DNA of 64,000 bases from Ochotona curzoniae. Lineage: Eukaryota; Chordata; Mammalia; Lagomorpha; Ochotonidae. Position 1 is the first letter of the stretch, and the number at the start of each line of letters is the position of its first letter. Positions 13,548-24,649 of this stretch are shown here, piece by piece. The stretch lies in the NCBI RefSeq assembly GCF_017591425.1, contig NW_024466599.1, forward strand, positions 22,172,001-22,236,000, read 5' to 3'. Under the pieces are notes generated by a model. That model had not been told where the DNA came from and searched no databases. It saw nothing but the letters and a program-made list of their open reading frames with translations. A program made the position numbers and the translations under genes.

Positions 13548-13858
13548 CAGGGTCTAGCACGAAGGCCTCATGGCTGAAGTCCTTATCTTGCACATGCTGG
13601 GATCCCATCTGGATGCTGGTTCATGTCCTAGCTGCTCCACTTCCTTTCCAGCTCCCTGCTCGTGGCCTGTGAAAGCAGTGGAAGATGGTCCAAGTTCTTG
13701 GACCCCTACACACATGGGAGATGTGATTTAAGCTCATGACTCCTGGCTTCAGATCTGGTCCAGTCCCAGCTACTGCAATCCTTTGGAAAGTGAACCAGTG
13801 AATGGACCCTCCCCCACCCTGCTCTTTCATCTAAATAAATCTAAACGAAAATAAATGC
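13548..13858 (+). mobile_element. C-type SINE
   Basis: A full C-SINE layout: 'ctggatgctggttcatgtcc', 'agctgctccacttcc', 'gaaagcagtggaagatggtcc', 'cttggacccctac', 'ctcctggcttcagatc' and an AATAAA-rich tail. It lies directly beside the old L1 piece that follows. Confidence 0.8.
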
Positions 13859-13879
13859 CCACTTTTGTAAATGATGCAA

Positions 13880-14267
13880 TAGCTTTTTAAGTTTTTTATT
13901 TTGTAGTAAAAAAATATGATGTAACATTTACTATCTTAACTATTTTTAAAAGTGCAGCCCTGTGACATTAAATGCATTCACAATTGTGTGCTACAACCAT
14001 CACCATTCATCTGTAGATTTTACTTCATCTATGTACACAGCAACTCCATACCAATTAAACTATCACTCCTTATAATTACTCACTTCCTCCCCCTTGTTTC
14101 CCCCAGCACCCATCAATCTCCTTTCTGTCTATGAATCTGACACTTGTGGTTCTCACAGAACTGTAACCATATGGCAAACATCCTTTTGATGACAGTCTTA
14201 TTTCTCTTAGCATGGTGCCCTCAAGGCCCATCTGTTATTGTCGCATGTACCCACATTTCCTTCCTTT
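13880..14267 (-). mobile_element. Old L1 3' fragment, first part
   Basis: Inverted L1 3' sequence: 'cattcacaattgtgtgctac' followed by 'aaccatcaccattcatc', then 'actcacttcctcccccttg' and 'aactgtaaccatatggc'. The element continues at 14587 on the far side of an inserted SINE. Confidence 0.75.
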
Positions 14268-14573
14268 AAAAAAAATAACTGATTCTCTCTGCCTTTAAGA
14301 TTTATTTATTTTACTCGAAAGTCAGAGTTAGAGGCACAGATATCTTCCATCCACTGGATCACTCCCCACATGGCAACAACAGCCAGTGCTGAAGCAGTCA
14401 AGTTTAGGAGATTCATCTGGATCATCTAAGGACTTGGGCCATCCTTTGCTGCATTTTCAGGCCATTGGAGGAATCCAGACTGGAAGTGGTGCAGCTGGGA
14501 CTTAATCTGGTACCCATATGGGAGGTTGGTGCTGCAGGCAGAGGATCAAACCAATACACCACCACGGAGGCAT
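14268..14573 (-). mobile_element. C-type SINE inserted into an L1 relic
   Basis: An inverted C-SINE: it starts with an A-tail complement and 'aagatttatttatttta', then 'tggatcactccccacatgg' and 'gacttgggccatcc', and ends with 'gggacttaatctggtaccc' and the tRNA-like head. It is bracketed by a perfect 13-bp direct repeat, ATTTCCTTCCTTT, at 14255-14267 and 14574-14586, the target-site duplication. Confidence 0.85.
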
Positions 14574-14586
14574 ATTTCCTTCCTTT

Positions 14587-14715
14587 CTAAGATGAAATAA
14601 TGTTTCATTACACAAACCATATTTTGTGTGTCCATTCACCCACGGATGGACACACTTGGGTTATTTCCACTTTTTAGCCATTGTGGAAAAATTGTTGCTA
14701 AAACTAGGCTTTATT
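14587..14715 (-). mobile_element. Old L1 3' fragment, second part
   Basis: Continuation of the L1 relic split by the SINE: 'aataatgtttcattacac', 'gtccattcacccacgg', 'ggacacacttgggttatttc' and 'cactttttagccattgtgg'. Together the two parts are one ancient minus-strand insertion. Confidence 0.75.
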
Positions 14716-17344
14716 TGTCTATAAATTTTACTTATGTTCTATTCATGATGTTGGAATATGTAAACCTGGGTTGAAAATTCTTCTTTCACCCTCAGTCTTT
14801 TCCAATGAATTAGAATTTCTGGCTCTGACAATGACACTAAAAGTACTAGACAGGCACTCTTTCACCGTTGCTGGGAGAGCATTTGGCAGCCAGGCTGAAC
14901 CTGCCAGAGAGCACACGTAGTTAGTTGTCTGACTCTTCCTCAGCCCAGCTCAGCTTTATTCTCTTCCATGATGAAACAAGAACTCATTTATAGTAAAGTC
15001 AGCTGCGAGACTTGACCTTGAGGATTCGCCTTAATCTAATTGGAATAAAATATTCTCCTCTTGTGGAAAAGGACCTTTCATCAAGTATTTAAAACCCTGT
15101 GATTGCTGTCTTTCCCGAGATGGAATTTTATTGCTCTCCATCAAAATTCCTGAAAGACTTTAAGAACAAAAAGGGGTGCCCTGTTCTCCTTTTACGGCCA
15201 GTGAAACATGACATGACCTTGTGTACAGCGAGAGGAGAGCACAGGGATGCTTTCAGGAATTAGAAAGAAACCACATTGACCCAACAACAAGGGATGGAAC
15301 AGAATAGTCTAGGGGAAGCCAAAAAGAATCTTCCCCCTCCAGCTTTTCAAAAGTTATTAGCACCTTCTGGGGAGACAGCCAGAATATTAAGAAGCTAACA
15401 TCTCTATTTTATGTGTAGGGCACAAGGCTGTCCATGATATTATCTTGTACTTAACACTTTCTTGTTCCTCTAAACCAAACCTTATGACCCACAGTTGCAC
15501 AGATCCAGACTGCCCAGGCTCTCTTGCACTCACATACCGACTGTCTTGTTCTTTGAGATCAAACCTGATCCTTCAGATCAAAGGACTCACCACCCTCCTC
15601 TGCCATGATTGTCCTACAAACTCCTCTTGGCCATACCTTGGTCCAACTCTCTCCTGTCACAGGATTCTGGTCCTGTACTAATCCTCACTTCTGAAAGTAT
15701 TACTTCTCCAAACCTAGAGCTCAGTCCCTTCTCCAAAGTACCCCTCACACAGCAATATGAAGAGTACTGCTTTCTGGAAGATTCCAGACGCTAGCAAGGA
15801 GGTCCAGCCCTGACAAGTTCTACAACACTTATATAGAACATCTCACCTGTCTCCCTTCTCTTCTTTGTGCATCTTCCTATGTCTTCTCTCCAAACCTCTC
15901 CCTCTTTCCCTTAGAATCATTCTTGAATTTTGGGTGAGTGGAGGAAGGTAAAAGGCATGGAATCATTGTCCCTTTTTAAGTTGGCCTGGCAAAAACAAAA
16001 TTCTGCTTTCATTATTCTTATAGATTTTTTTTTAGTCTTGAATTGATAATAATCAATCCATGAGGTTATCTGAGCACTACTTTTTCATGTGAAAAGAAAA
16101 AAGTACTTGGAGACTTGAAAAAGTTCAATGAAACTGGAATTAGATGCTGTTCATTTTCTGTGAATGCATTCAAGCCCCTTTGTAGCACATCAAGACATTT
16201 TCTTAAACACCGCCTCTTCTCTGAGAGGCAGAATTTACTCCTCATTATCAATATCAGACCTGTCTCTTACGCAGAGCTAACCTTTGTTCAGGTCTCCTAT
16301 ACTTTATGAAAGACAGGAGAGGCTAGAGAGAAAACAGGGCAAAGTCCTGTGGAGAACCAAGTTCTCTAGGCTAAGTCTCTTGTTGGGAGATTGCCAAGAG
16401 AGGCACACTTGGTTCACCGTGTAATTTCAGTCTCAGAGTGTGTGCCGCTCCATAGCCAGCATCAGAAGGGAAATTGATTTCCTTAGAGTCAGCAGTCCCA
16501 GCTCCTTGCTGGTGCCTGTACCCTGAACTTGTCTGCAGGAATAAAGTATACCCCTTTCTTTGAAGGAAAGTGGCCTGAATTTTACTTATGATTTTCTAAA
16601 AACAAGTGCAAAATTGCCTGACTGGCAGACTCAGATTCATGTCCTGACCTCTGAATGCAGAGATGCAGGGGCCAGAGAGCTTAGTATCTTCCAGGATCTC
16701 CCATGAGCAGAACTGTGCTCGGGAGCTGAGGGACTCAATGCAGAGCACACCCAGCTTTTATAGATGGTCTCTCCGTGGGTCAGAGTTTGCAGGCAACTTA
16801 CGCAAGTCCATAATCTACTGGACCTTGAAAACAGGTCCTTAATCGTATTCTTGTTACTCTTTCACTCTAACAGTCCTGTATCTGGGAAGTTCACATTTGC
16901 AAATGATCTTCTTTGTGAACTTAAGAATAATCCTATAAAGTCTGGCAACTTCCTGGTATCTTTGAACATACACAGGACCAAGGAACACGGAGGAATGAGG
17001 ACGGAGTCAGTATCTGTGCCAATACTGCGCCTCCTGCTGGATCCACTCACCTAGGCTATTCCCTCATTTCCTCTGATGCTTCCTCTGTCCCCTCTTTCTG
17101 AGACTCAATCCCTGACAGTGTTCCCAGCCATCCCACTCCCTACCTCTTCCTTCCAGCTCCCATGAAACTTACACACTGATTTCAGCAGAAACCAAGAGGG
17201 CGTGATATTTGTATATGCCTTCTCAAAATGACTGGCCTCCCAATATCATGGAACCTACTTGGTTTTTGCCTGACTGAGAGGCACCAGAAACTCTAGGTAA
17301 CATCAGTGCTATCTGAAAATTGAGGTCAGAGATAGGCAAAGGAT
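14716..17344. other. Intergenic, nothing recognised
   Basis: No exon, RNA gene or repeat family could be supported. A CTCF-like motif with one mismatch lies at 17027-17040 and is listed separately. Confidence 0.45.
17027..17040 (-). promoter_or_regulatory. Weak CTCF-like motif
   Basis: The minus strand reads CCAGCAGGAGGCGC, one base away from the CTCF core as I recall it. Conservation and binding are unknown. Confidence 0.3.
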
Positions 17345-17700
17345 TGTTCTGTCCACTTAGGCCATGTCAAGGAGTTTATGCTTTATCCTAAATGTGATAG
17401 GAATTTGTTAGAGGTTAGTGACATGGTCAGAGTTATCATAGGTTGCAAAGATCTTTCTGGCTGCTGAGTAGCATATACATCAATGGGGAGAGGATGCTTA
17501 CAGAGATAAGAAAATAGGAACATGGAAGCCAGTGAAGAGGTTATCCTGATGAGAAATGATGGTGGCAAATGTAAGAGGGAGAACAGAAGCACCTCAAAAG
17601 ATGTTTGCACTCTAACCTTTGACATTTATGACTGTGATTTCAAGTGGAAAATGGATCTTTGTGGATCTAATGGGACCATCCTGGAATTTCTAGATGGACC
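17345..17700 (-). mobile_element. Possible L2 relic
   Basis: Phrases such as 'caaggagtttatgctttatc', 'agtgacatggtcagagtt' and 'agatctttctggctgctg' resemble the central part of an inverted L2 LINE. The assignment is from general resemblance only. Confidence 0.35.
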
Positions 17701-17744
17701 CCCAAACCATGGTAAGTGTCAGTAGATGAGACAGGGAAGAAAGC

Positions 17745-17975
17745 CCATGTGAAGATGGAGGAAGAAATTGAAGAAGCAGTTCCAAGCCAATGAAAACCAG
17801 GAGACCCAAGAACCTGGAACCACCAGCTTGATCCTTCTGAGACATAGCCATACTCACATCCTGATCCCAGAGTACTGGCCTCCAGAACAGCTTCAGAACA
17901 AAGTGCTGCCGTTCTAAGTCGCCCAGTTTGTGATAATGTACTATGACAGCCATGGGAAATTAATACAACATATTG
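17745..17975 (+). mobile_element. Old LTR-like repeat (ERVL-MaLR type?)
   Basis: The string 'cccatgtgaagatggagga' leading to 'actggcctccagaacag', 'cgcccagtttgtgataatg' and 'gacagccatgggaaatta' follows the 3' part of a common ancient mammalian LTR-like repeat that ends in 'aactaatac'. Subfamily not certain. Confidence 0.45.
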
Positions 17976-18929
17976 TCTACTTATTTTTTTAATAACAAAG
18001 CCTAGCAGCTTGAAATAATAAACCTTCATTGCTATCCGGAAGTGGCCTTGCTTGGCAATCCTGGGTCATGGACTCTCATGAAGTTATAGGCAAGCTGTGG
18101 CTGGAGCTGACTTCATCAGAAGGCTTCACTGGGGCTCATGGATGCCCCTGCTACATACGTCATTCACTCACCTGTTGGCTGGAGGCCTCGGTTCCCCAGC
18201 ATCCAGGCTTCTCCAAAAAGCTGCTGGGGAGCCTTCAGGACATAGCAGCTACCTTCCTCCAAGCAGACAATTTCACAGCATCACTCCCATCACATCATGT
18301 TCATTCACTGATTGTCACCAATAGGGATCCACATTCAATAACATACAAATTAAGCCTCAGGTTTTAAAAGAACTCAACGAGAACCAAGCACAGGAGCTGG
18401 TCAGTCCTGGGAAAGGTAGCCAGCAGGTGCAGGGTCCACAGGGGAGTTAGTGGGTGGAGAGCTGAGTGGGTATTTACAGGTAGACTAGGAGAGTGAGAGC
18501 TGGCATGCCCTCAAACACAAGGGACCTGGAAGCACAAGGGGACCATACCCATGTTGTCTCTGCCTTTGCTAAGTGGCCAAACTGGATGGTGTACTCCCAT
18601 AGGCCAGGCTTTCTGGTCAGGACATTTGGTCTTAAGACAGTCCCTGTGATGAGCCTGCTGCCTCACTGGTACTGTGGTCCCATCAGGACTGCAGTGGGAT
18701 GCCCAATCATGCTTAGAACCTATTCCAGGAGACTCTCCAGGCTCCCTAATACCATGGAGATAGCTAAGCTGAGCCATGAGACCTCCTGTGTAGCCAAAGA
18801 AGGCCACAGAGCAAGAAAGGTCACAGAGGATCTGGAATTTCATACATCCCACAACCACTGATCCACAAGGCATCGTGCTTCCTGAGAGGTCACCAAAGTT
18901 TAAAACCATCCATTTCATTCTCCCAACAG
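17976..18929. other. Intergenic, nothing recognised
   Basis: Overlapping frames of 112-135 codons occur on both strands between 18029 and 18918. The signal on both strands, with no domain or splice context, argues against coding. Confidence 0.45.
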
Positions 18930-19232
18930 TTTGTTTATTTATTTATTAGAATGGCAGAGTTAGAGAGATAGATGAGACAGAGAGAAAGAGATCTTTCATC
19001 TGCTGATTCACTCCCAAAATGGCCATAACAGCTAGAGCAGGGTAAAGCCAACACCAGGAGCCAGGAGCACCATCCAGGTCTTTCATGAGGGTGGCAGGAC
19101 CGCAAGCCTGTAGGGCATTTTCTGTCACATTCTAGGCATATCAGCAGAAAACTAGATTAGAAGTGAAGCATTCTGTTCTCAAACCAGAGGTTTGTGGGAT
19201 ATTGGCATTGCAGGCAATAGCTTAACGTGCAT
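18930..19232 (-). mobile_element. C-type SINE, old
   Basis: Inverted C-SINE: 'tttatttatttattagaatg' tail complement, 'gagacagagagaaagagatc', 'ctgctgattcactcccaaa', 'caccaggagccaggagc', then a degraded head. Confidence 0.7.
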
Positions 19233-19997
19233 CTTCCTTAATCCCAAGAAATTTATATTTAGCATTTTCCATGTAATATACACTGTGGGTGCCAGTGCGA
19301 TTAATGTGGACATAATATTGTCTTTCCTGGAGTCTCTAAGCTTCTACAGAAGTGGGCATTATATCACAAACTTCACATGTGAGTAAATTACAATGGGAAA
19401 AGGCTATGGAGGAAAAACGCCATAATACCTAGCTTAGTTAAGACTTGGCCAGAATAAGAAACATTTAAGATGAGACCCTAACCAGGAGGAGTTGTCCAAG
19501 CAAAGAGAGCAGGGAAGAACATTCCGTAGAAAGAACAGTAAGTGCAAAGAGGAGGCTGTGCATGTCTGCAGAACTGACCAAAGATCAGAGTGAGTGGAGT
19601 ACAGAGGGAAACGCAGGGCATGGGGGAAATGGGACTGGGGAGGAACATGGGCCATTGACTTGGAGCCTGTCACTGAGTGTTAAAGTGATTGTTGCAGGGC
19701 TAGAGCCAAGGTGATGGCCATGTTTTGTCACCTAAGTTACAACTGTACTTCTGGTAACCAGGATTTTAAGTATTAGCAAAGAAGTATAAGAGAGATTTGG
19801 GAGAAATAGAAGGAGGAGAAAGTTATCTTTGGTGTCTTTCAAATGGCCCCATTTGTGGGGCCAGATCCTGGTCACTGTTCTGTTGTCAACAAAGAGTTCG
19901 GCAGCAACTGGGAGCATGAGGCATTCACTCATTTGAGTAACTGATATTACCAATCAGGGTATATAGTAACAGTGTGTAACCAGAAAAGAAATTGATT
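19233..19997. other. Intergenic, possible L2 remnant
   Basis: Around 19440-19680 phrases such as 'aaacatttaagatgagaccc' and 'agtaagtgcaaagaggaggc' resemble an inverted L2 LINE, but weakly. No coding feature. Confidence 0.35.
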
Positions 19998-20310
19998 TTT
20001 TTTTTTAGTTTTTATTTAGTGACTTTCATTTTTATTCAAAAGATAGAGGACCAGAGGAAAATATCTTCCCATATTTATTCATTCTCTCAAATGCCAGCAA
20101 TATCTGGGGCTGGAGCAGGCTAGAGGCAGGAACTCAGAACTCAGTCTGTGGTTCCTGTATCGGTTGCCCAGACCCAAATGCATGAACCATTACCTGCTGC
20201 CTCACAGGTGTGTTTCAGCAGGAAGCTGGAATCAGAAGCAGAGCTGGGACTAGATCCAAGATCTCCCATCGGGTGTGTAAGTCTTCACTGTCATACCAAG
20301 CCTTACCCTG
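19998..20310 (-). mobile_element. C-type SINE, old
   Basis: An inverted C-SINE beginning with an eight-T run, then 'atctggggctggagcagg', 'gtttcagcaggaagctggaa' and 'gagctgggactagatcc', the head region in reverse. Strongly diverged. Confidence 0.65.
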
Positions 20311-20479
20311 ACTGAAAGAAGCATTTGCCCAGGGCTCCTACACATGAATTCCTGGCCTCCTCTTTTCCCTCTGTAGCCCTTGTCTTGCCTCTGCCTCTAC
20401 ACCCTTAATTCTATCCATGGGAAAAACAGTATGGGAACCAATATGTGTTTCCCCTGCATGACTTTAACAAAATACCAAC

Positions 20480-20649
20480 ATAAGGTCCGATTCAGCTCTC
20501 TGTTAGTGGCCTGGAAATCGAACAGAAGATTGTCTGAGTGTTTGGATTCCTGTCACCCATGTGGGAGACCCAGGTGGGGCACCCAGCTTAAACTTTGCTG
20601 GCCACTGGCCATTATGGCCACCTAGAGAGTAAACTGTGGATGCAGGATC

Positions 20650-20707
<58 letters not shown>

Positions 20708-20775
20708 TTCCACATATAGATATAGATATCCTTCCCTTTGTGATTCTGACTTCAAATAAATTAACTTTAAAAAAG
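20480..20775 (+). mobile_element. C-type SINE, 5' truncated, with GATA expansion
   Basis: The body is recognisable from 'ttcagctctctgttagtggc' to 'tgtcacccatgtgggagac' and ends with 'ttcaaataaattaacttt'. The TC-rich part before the tail is replaced by a long (GATA)n tract. Confidence 0.7.
20649..20706 (+). repeat. (GATA)n microsatellite
   Basis: About fourteen consecutive AGAT units without visible interruption, so likely polymorphic. It sits inside the 3' part of a SINE. Confidence 0.95.
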
Positions 20776-22867
20776 TGTAATTATCCAGCTTGGGAGCTAA
20801 AATGCTAAGGAACTCTGTTGGCTGAGAATCAACTAGGGCTGGCTTGGGCAACCAAGCTTGTAAGGTCATAGCACCCAACATCACACTTTCAGTGTGTTAC
20901 ACTGATTCGGTTACCAGAAATCCCATAGGGTTGCAGATTTAAGTTAGGCTGAGAAGAGGCAGAAGACCCTGCCATGTCATCAGTCTAATGAATGAAAGAT
21001 GCTTGGTCCCTTGGGCCCTAGAATTCAGAATGTCCAATTTTGTTGGCTGTGTCTGCAGCAGACAAGGACATGCTATGGCATCTTCGGTAAACCCCAATAG
21101 TAGCCCAGATGTCTAGAGTTGTAGAGTAATGTCAAGCTCTCCTCTCCAAGTAATTATTCTCTTTTGAGAAATAGCTCCTGGCCTCCTCTGGAGCTCTGAG
21201 ACAAGAGTGCCTGACTACGGAATCAAAGTACAGTTCAATCACAGCTGCTCATCACAAACTCTATATTGTCCGAAAGCCCATTTATAGCACTTGGCTGGCA
21301 CAGCAGTATGCCATAAATGAGCAGAAACGGTTCCAGACAAATGTCTCAGTCTCCTGTGACATCTGCTCCCATGATATCATTGCTGCAATTGAAAACACCT
21401 GTTATTGTCTTTCCAAAAATGCAGTCTTTCTCCAAGATGTATCTACCCTCCAACCAAACCAACTGGGAAACTATATGAGGCTACGTGAGTAGTCACTAAT
21501 CTTGCATCTTATAAGACTTTGATGGTGGTACTAACTTTATACTTTACGTAGGTATATAGTACTGACTGGTTTACCATCCGCGGGAAGAGGAAGTGCTATA
21601 GATTACTGCTTGGATCCTCCTACCTTTATAGCCTTCAGTCCATAAACCAGAAATCACAGTTACTGGCAGGTCTGTTCCCATAATACATTCTGGAACTTCA
21701 GAAATAACTTTACAGTGAATTCAAATACTTACAGCATCACTGTGGGATGTATTTACAGAACAAAACTCCATTTATCACTCAATAGCCCAAGGCCCCAGTC
21801 CAGCAGATCACAGATTCACTTTGATTCCTTGGTGGTTTCCATTAATTTAAGTTCCAGTATACTGTCTGTAATTCCCAAAGATATTATTTCTCTTTCTTCA
21901 ATCTACTGTCATCTTGATGTATGGAAGCAGGGCCTCCAGGGAAATCTTGGGGGAATGCTTTACACTGCAGAATGTGGCAGTCATCAACAACTTCCTTAAA
22001 TACTCAGTCTGTAACTTCTCTCAAGTGGTACCAGGTCTCTAAACTGGCTCATGAGAGAGTTTGGGGTGAAAGAACATCACTCTCAACTGTAGTGACAAAT
22101 TGGCAAAATCAGTGCCTACTGTCCAAATCCCAAATGTTTCTGCTTATATTTACTACTTTCACAGACTGCCCATCAATTGATTGCAACGCTACTGATCCAA
22201 CAGACATACAGAGTCACAACATTCATGCTCTTGCTCCACCTTTGCTAGCTGTTACATTACTGGGTCTATGTCATCCCAGGTATACCACACTATTTCAACA
22301 CTCTGGGAGTGTATGATAACAGTGGCATCTGTCTCTTTCATATGCAACAAGCAGGGGACAAACAATACAGTGCCTTACAGAGTGACTATTCACCTCACCA
22401 AAACATTTCCTAATTCCCTGGGACTTCCTAGGGACACAGTGGAGGGTTATACATTCCACCCTCCTTCCCTCCTAATTTCTTCAGTAACACCAAAGTTATC
22501 ACACCTTAACTTCATCAAATGAGAGCGTTGTCAGGCTAGATTTCAGCCAACTAAACAGGCAAACTCTAGTTGCTCAAGACAAGCCAGGGATTTCAAAATC
22601 CTGGTAATTGCCATGTCAATAAGTGTAGTTTGACCCAACATTATGTCCCTCCTTTGGCAGCAAATAATATATTATTTACCCAGAAAATAGAAACTTCAGG
22701 TAATTTAAGCACAAAGAAATTTGACATGCTACTGTCTAAACATGTTATGAAGACTAGAGAACCAAGTGGAGAGATGGGGAAGAAGATATCACTACCATAA
22801 AGTCAGGTACCTGTAGTTGGCAGGATTAGTCTCTCCTGAGGCCTTTCTCCTCAATGTGGAGATAGTC
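20776..22867. other. Intergenic, nothing recognised
   Basis: AT-rich DNA with no supported exon, RNA gene or repeat. The 131-codon frame at 21921-22316 has no recognisable domain. Confidence 0.45.
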
Positions 22868-23100
22868 GGTGTGTTAATTTGGGTTCTTCGAAGAAATTGA
22901 GCCAATGGGCAGATGGACAGAGGGAGGCAGGAAGGAGAGAAGGGAGAGAAAGAAGATTGATTGATAGATATTGTATAAAATTGGCTCACGTGACATGCAA
23001 GCTACAAAGCACTAACATCCAAAGACGCAGGAAAGCTGAAGGCAGTTTTTGGGTCCAGGTTCAAAGACCTGAGAACCAAGAGTGTTGGCTGTGTTAGTTC
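22868..23100 (+). mobile_element. Unclassified old interspersed repeat
   Basis: The phrases 'gggttcttcgaagaaattga' and 'aaaattggctcacgtgac' resemble a widespread mammalian repeat that begins with 'ggttctccagagaaacagaa'. I cannot name the subfamily. Confidence 0.35.
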
Positions 23101-23149
23101 CACTTCAATTCTGTGTCCAAACTGAGAAAGTACTAATGCTCCATAACAA

Positions 23150-24625
23150 AGCATTTGGTAAAATAGAACATCCTTTTTTGATAATAAAAACAGAGACTAG
23201 TCCACATATTTAAAACCAATTGATTTTTGACAAGCTATAATTAATCCCCGAAGAAAGGAGTATGGTCTATTCAACAAATGATGTTGAAAAAAATAAATCT
23301 CTGCATACAGAAGTATGAAATAAGATTGCTACCTTACATACTATACGAAAATGAACTCACAGGGGAGCAAAGATCTAAACTTGAGATCTCAAATAATTAA
23401 ATGACTAGAGAAAAATACTGCAACACATTGGTATTTGCAAAGACTTCTTGGACAAAAACCATAGAAATGCAGATATTAAAGGCAAAACTAGACAAATGAG
23501 ATTGTATCGAACTAAGAAGCTTCTGCAAGCAAAGGAAGCACTGAACAAACTGAAGAAGCAAGACCGAATGGGAGAAAATAAATGCATACTGTACATCTGA
23601 TAAGAATTCATATCCAGTATATACAAGGAGCTCAAGAAACTAAACAGTTAAACAGATACCCCCGGTAGGAAATGAGCTAAGCATAGGAACAGTCATTTTT
23701 TAAAGGACAAAATGCAAATAGCCAACAGACATATGAAAAGAAAATGAATAAAAGCCACAATAAAGTTTTACCTCACTCCTGTTAGAATGGATTATCATCC
23801 AAAAATAAAAATATAATAACTACTGTTGAGGGTGTGGTGAAATATGTACCCCAATACACTGTGATAGAAATATAAACTAATAAACCATTAGGAAAAATAG
23901 TATGGAGATTCCTCAGAAATCTGAAAATAGATACGTAATATGACTCAGCCATTCCACTCCTGGGAATTTACCAAAAGGAAATGAAATTAGCATATGAAGG
24001 AGTTATCTGTACCCCCACATTTATAATAGTTCAAGTCACAATACCTAAGATGTAAAATCAACCCAGTATCCCAGAATTGATGATTAGATAAAGAAATTGT
24101 TGAATAGTACTCATATGTAAAAATAATGAAATCCATCTTTCACAATGCAATGTAAGCTGGAGTTCTGCTTAGTGAAATAAGCCAGCCTCAAAAAGATAAA
24201 CATAATGTTTCTCTGATTTGCAGCAACTTACAGAGTACAAAAAGTAATGTATTAACAAAATTAATATTTTGAAATTTGATTATTTTTGTAGTTGTCTATA
24301 CACTTGAGAAACAATGGTTTTTCTATTTACTACTATTTGCTTAGTGGAAGATTAAGCTTGAGACTAAAAAAAGAGGAATATCATGAAAATTTAAAAATGA
24401 AGGAGTAGGGCAGATAGGAATGAGGAAATGAGGCAGGATGTGGTGAGAAGGATCATTAATAGCATCATTTATGATGTTAAATGCAAATATTACAGCAAAA
24501 AGGAAAGGAAACAAAGGGAAAAAGGGGGGTTGATGGAGGGTGGGAGAGAGGAAGGCAAGTATGCTTGTCTTAGAATTATACCTATGAAATACATGAAATC
24601 TGTTATCTTTACATTAATAGATGTT
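23150..24625 (+). mobile_element. Old L1, 3' end of ORF2 and 3' UTR
   Basis: Decayed L1 in sense orientation: 'gcaaagacttcttggac', 'gagattgtatcgaactaag', 'aagcttctgcaagcaaagg', 'gccaacagacatatgaaaag' and 'ccattccactcctgggaat' follow the end of ORF2 in order, then 'ttagtgaaataagccag'. The 3' UTR ends in a 'gagggtgggagagaggaagg' purine tract and 'tatgaaatacatgaaatctg', as in lagomorph L1s. Many stops and indels; non-functional. Confidence 0.85.
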
Positions 24626-24649
24626 TTTAGAAGTTTAGAAAAACTCAGA

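Noticed and set aside
18029..18918. Overlapping frames of 112-135 codons on both strands
   Set aside because: Both strands give similar signals and no family is recognised, which argues for chance.
20503..20884. Minus-strand frames with repeating Tyr-Leu-Ser-Ile
   Set aside because: Translation of the (GATA)n microsatellite, not a protein.
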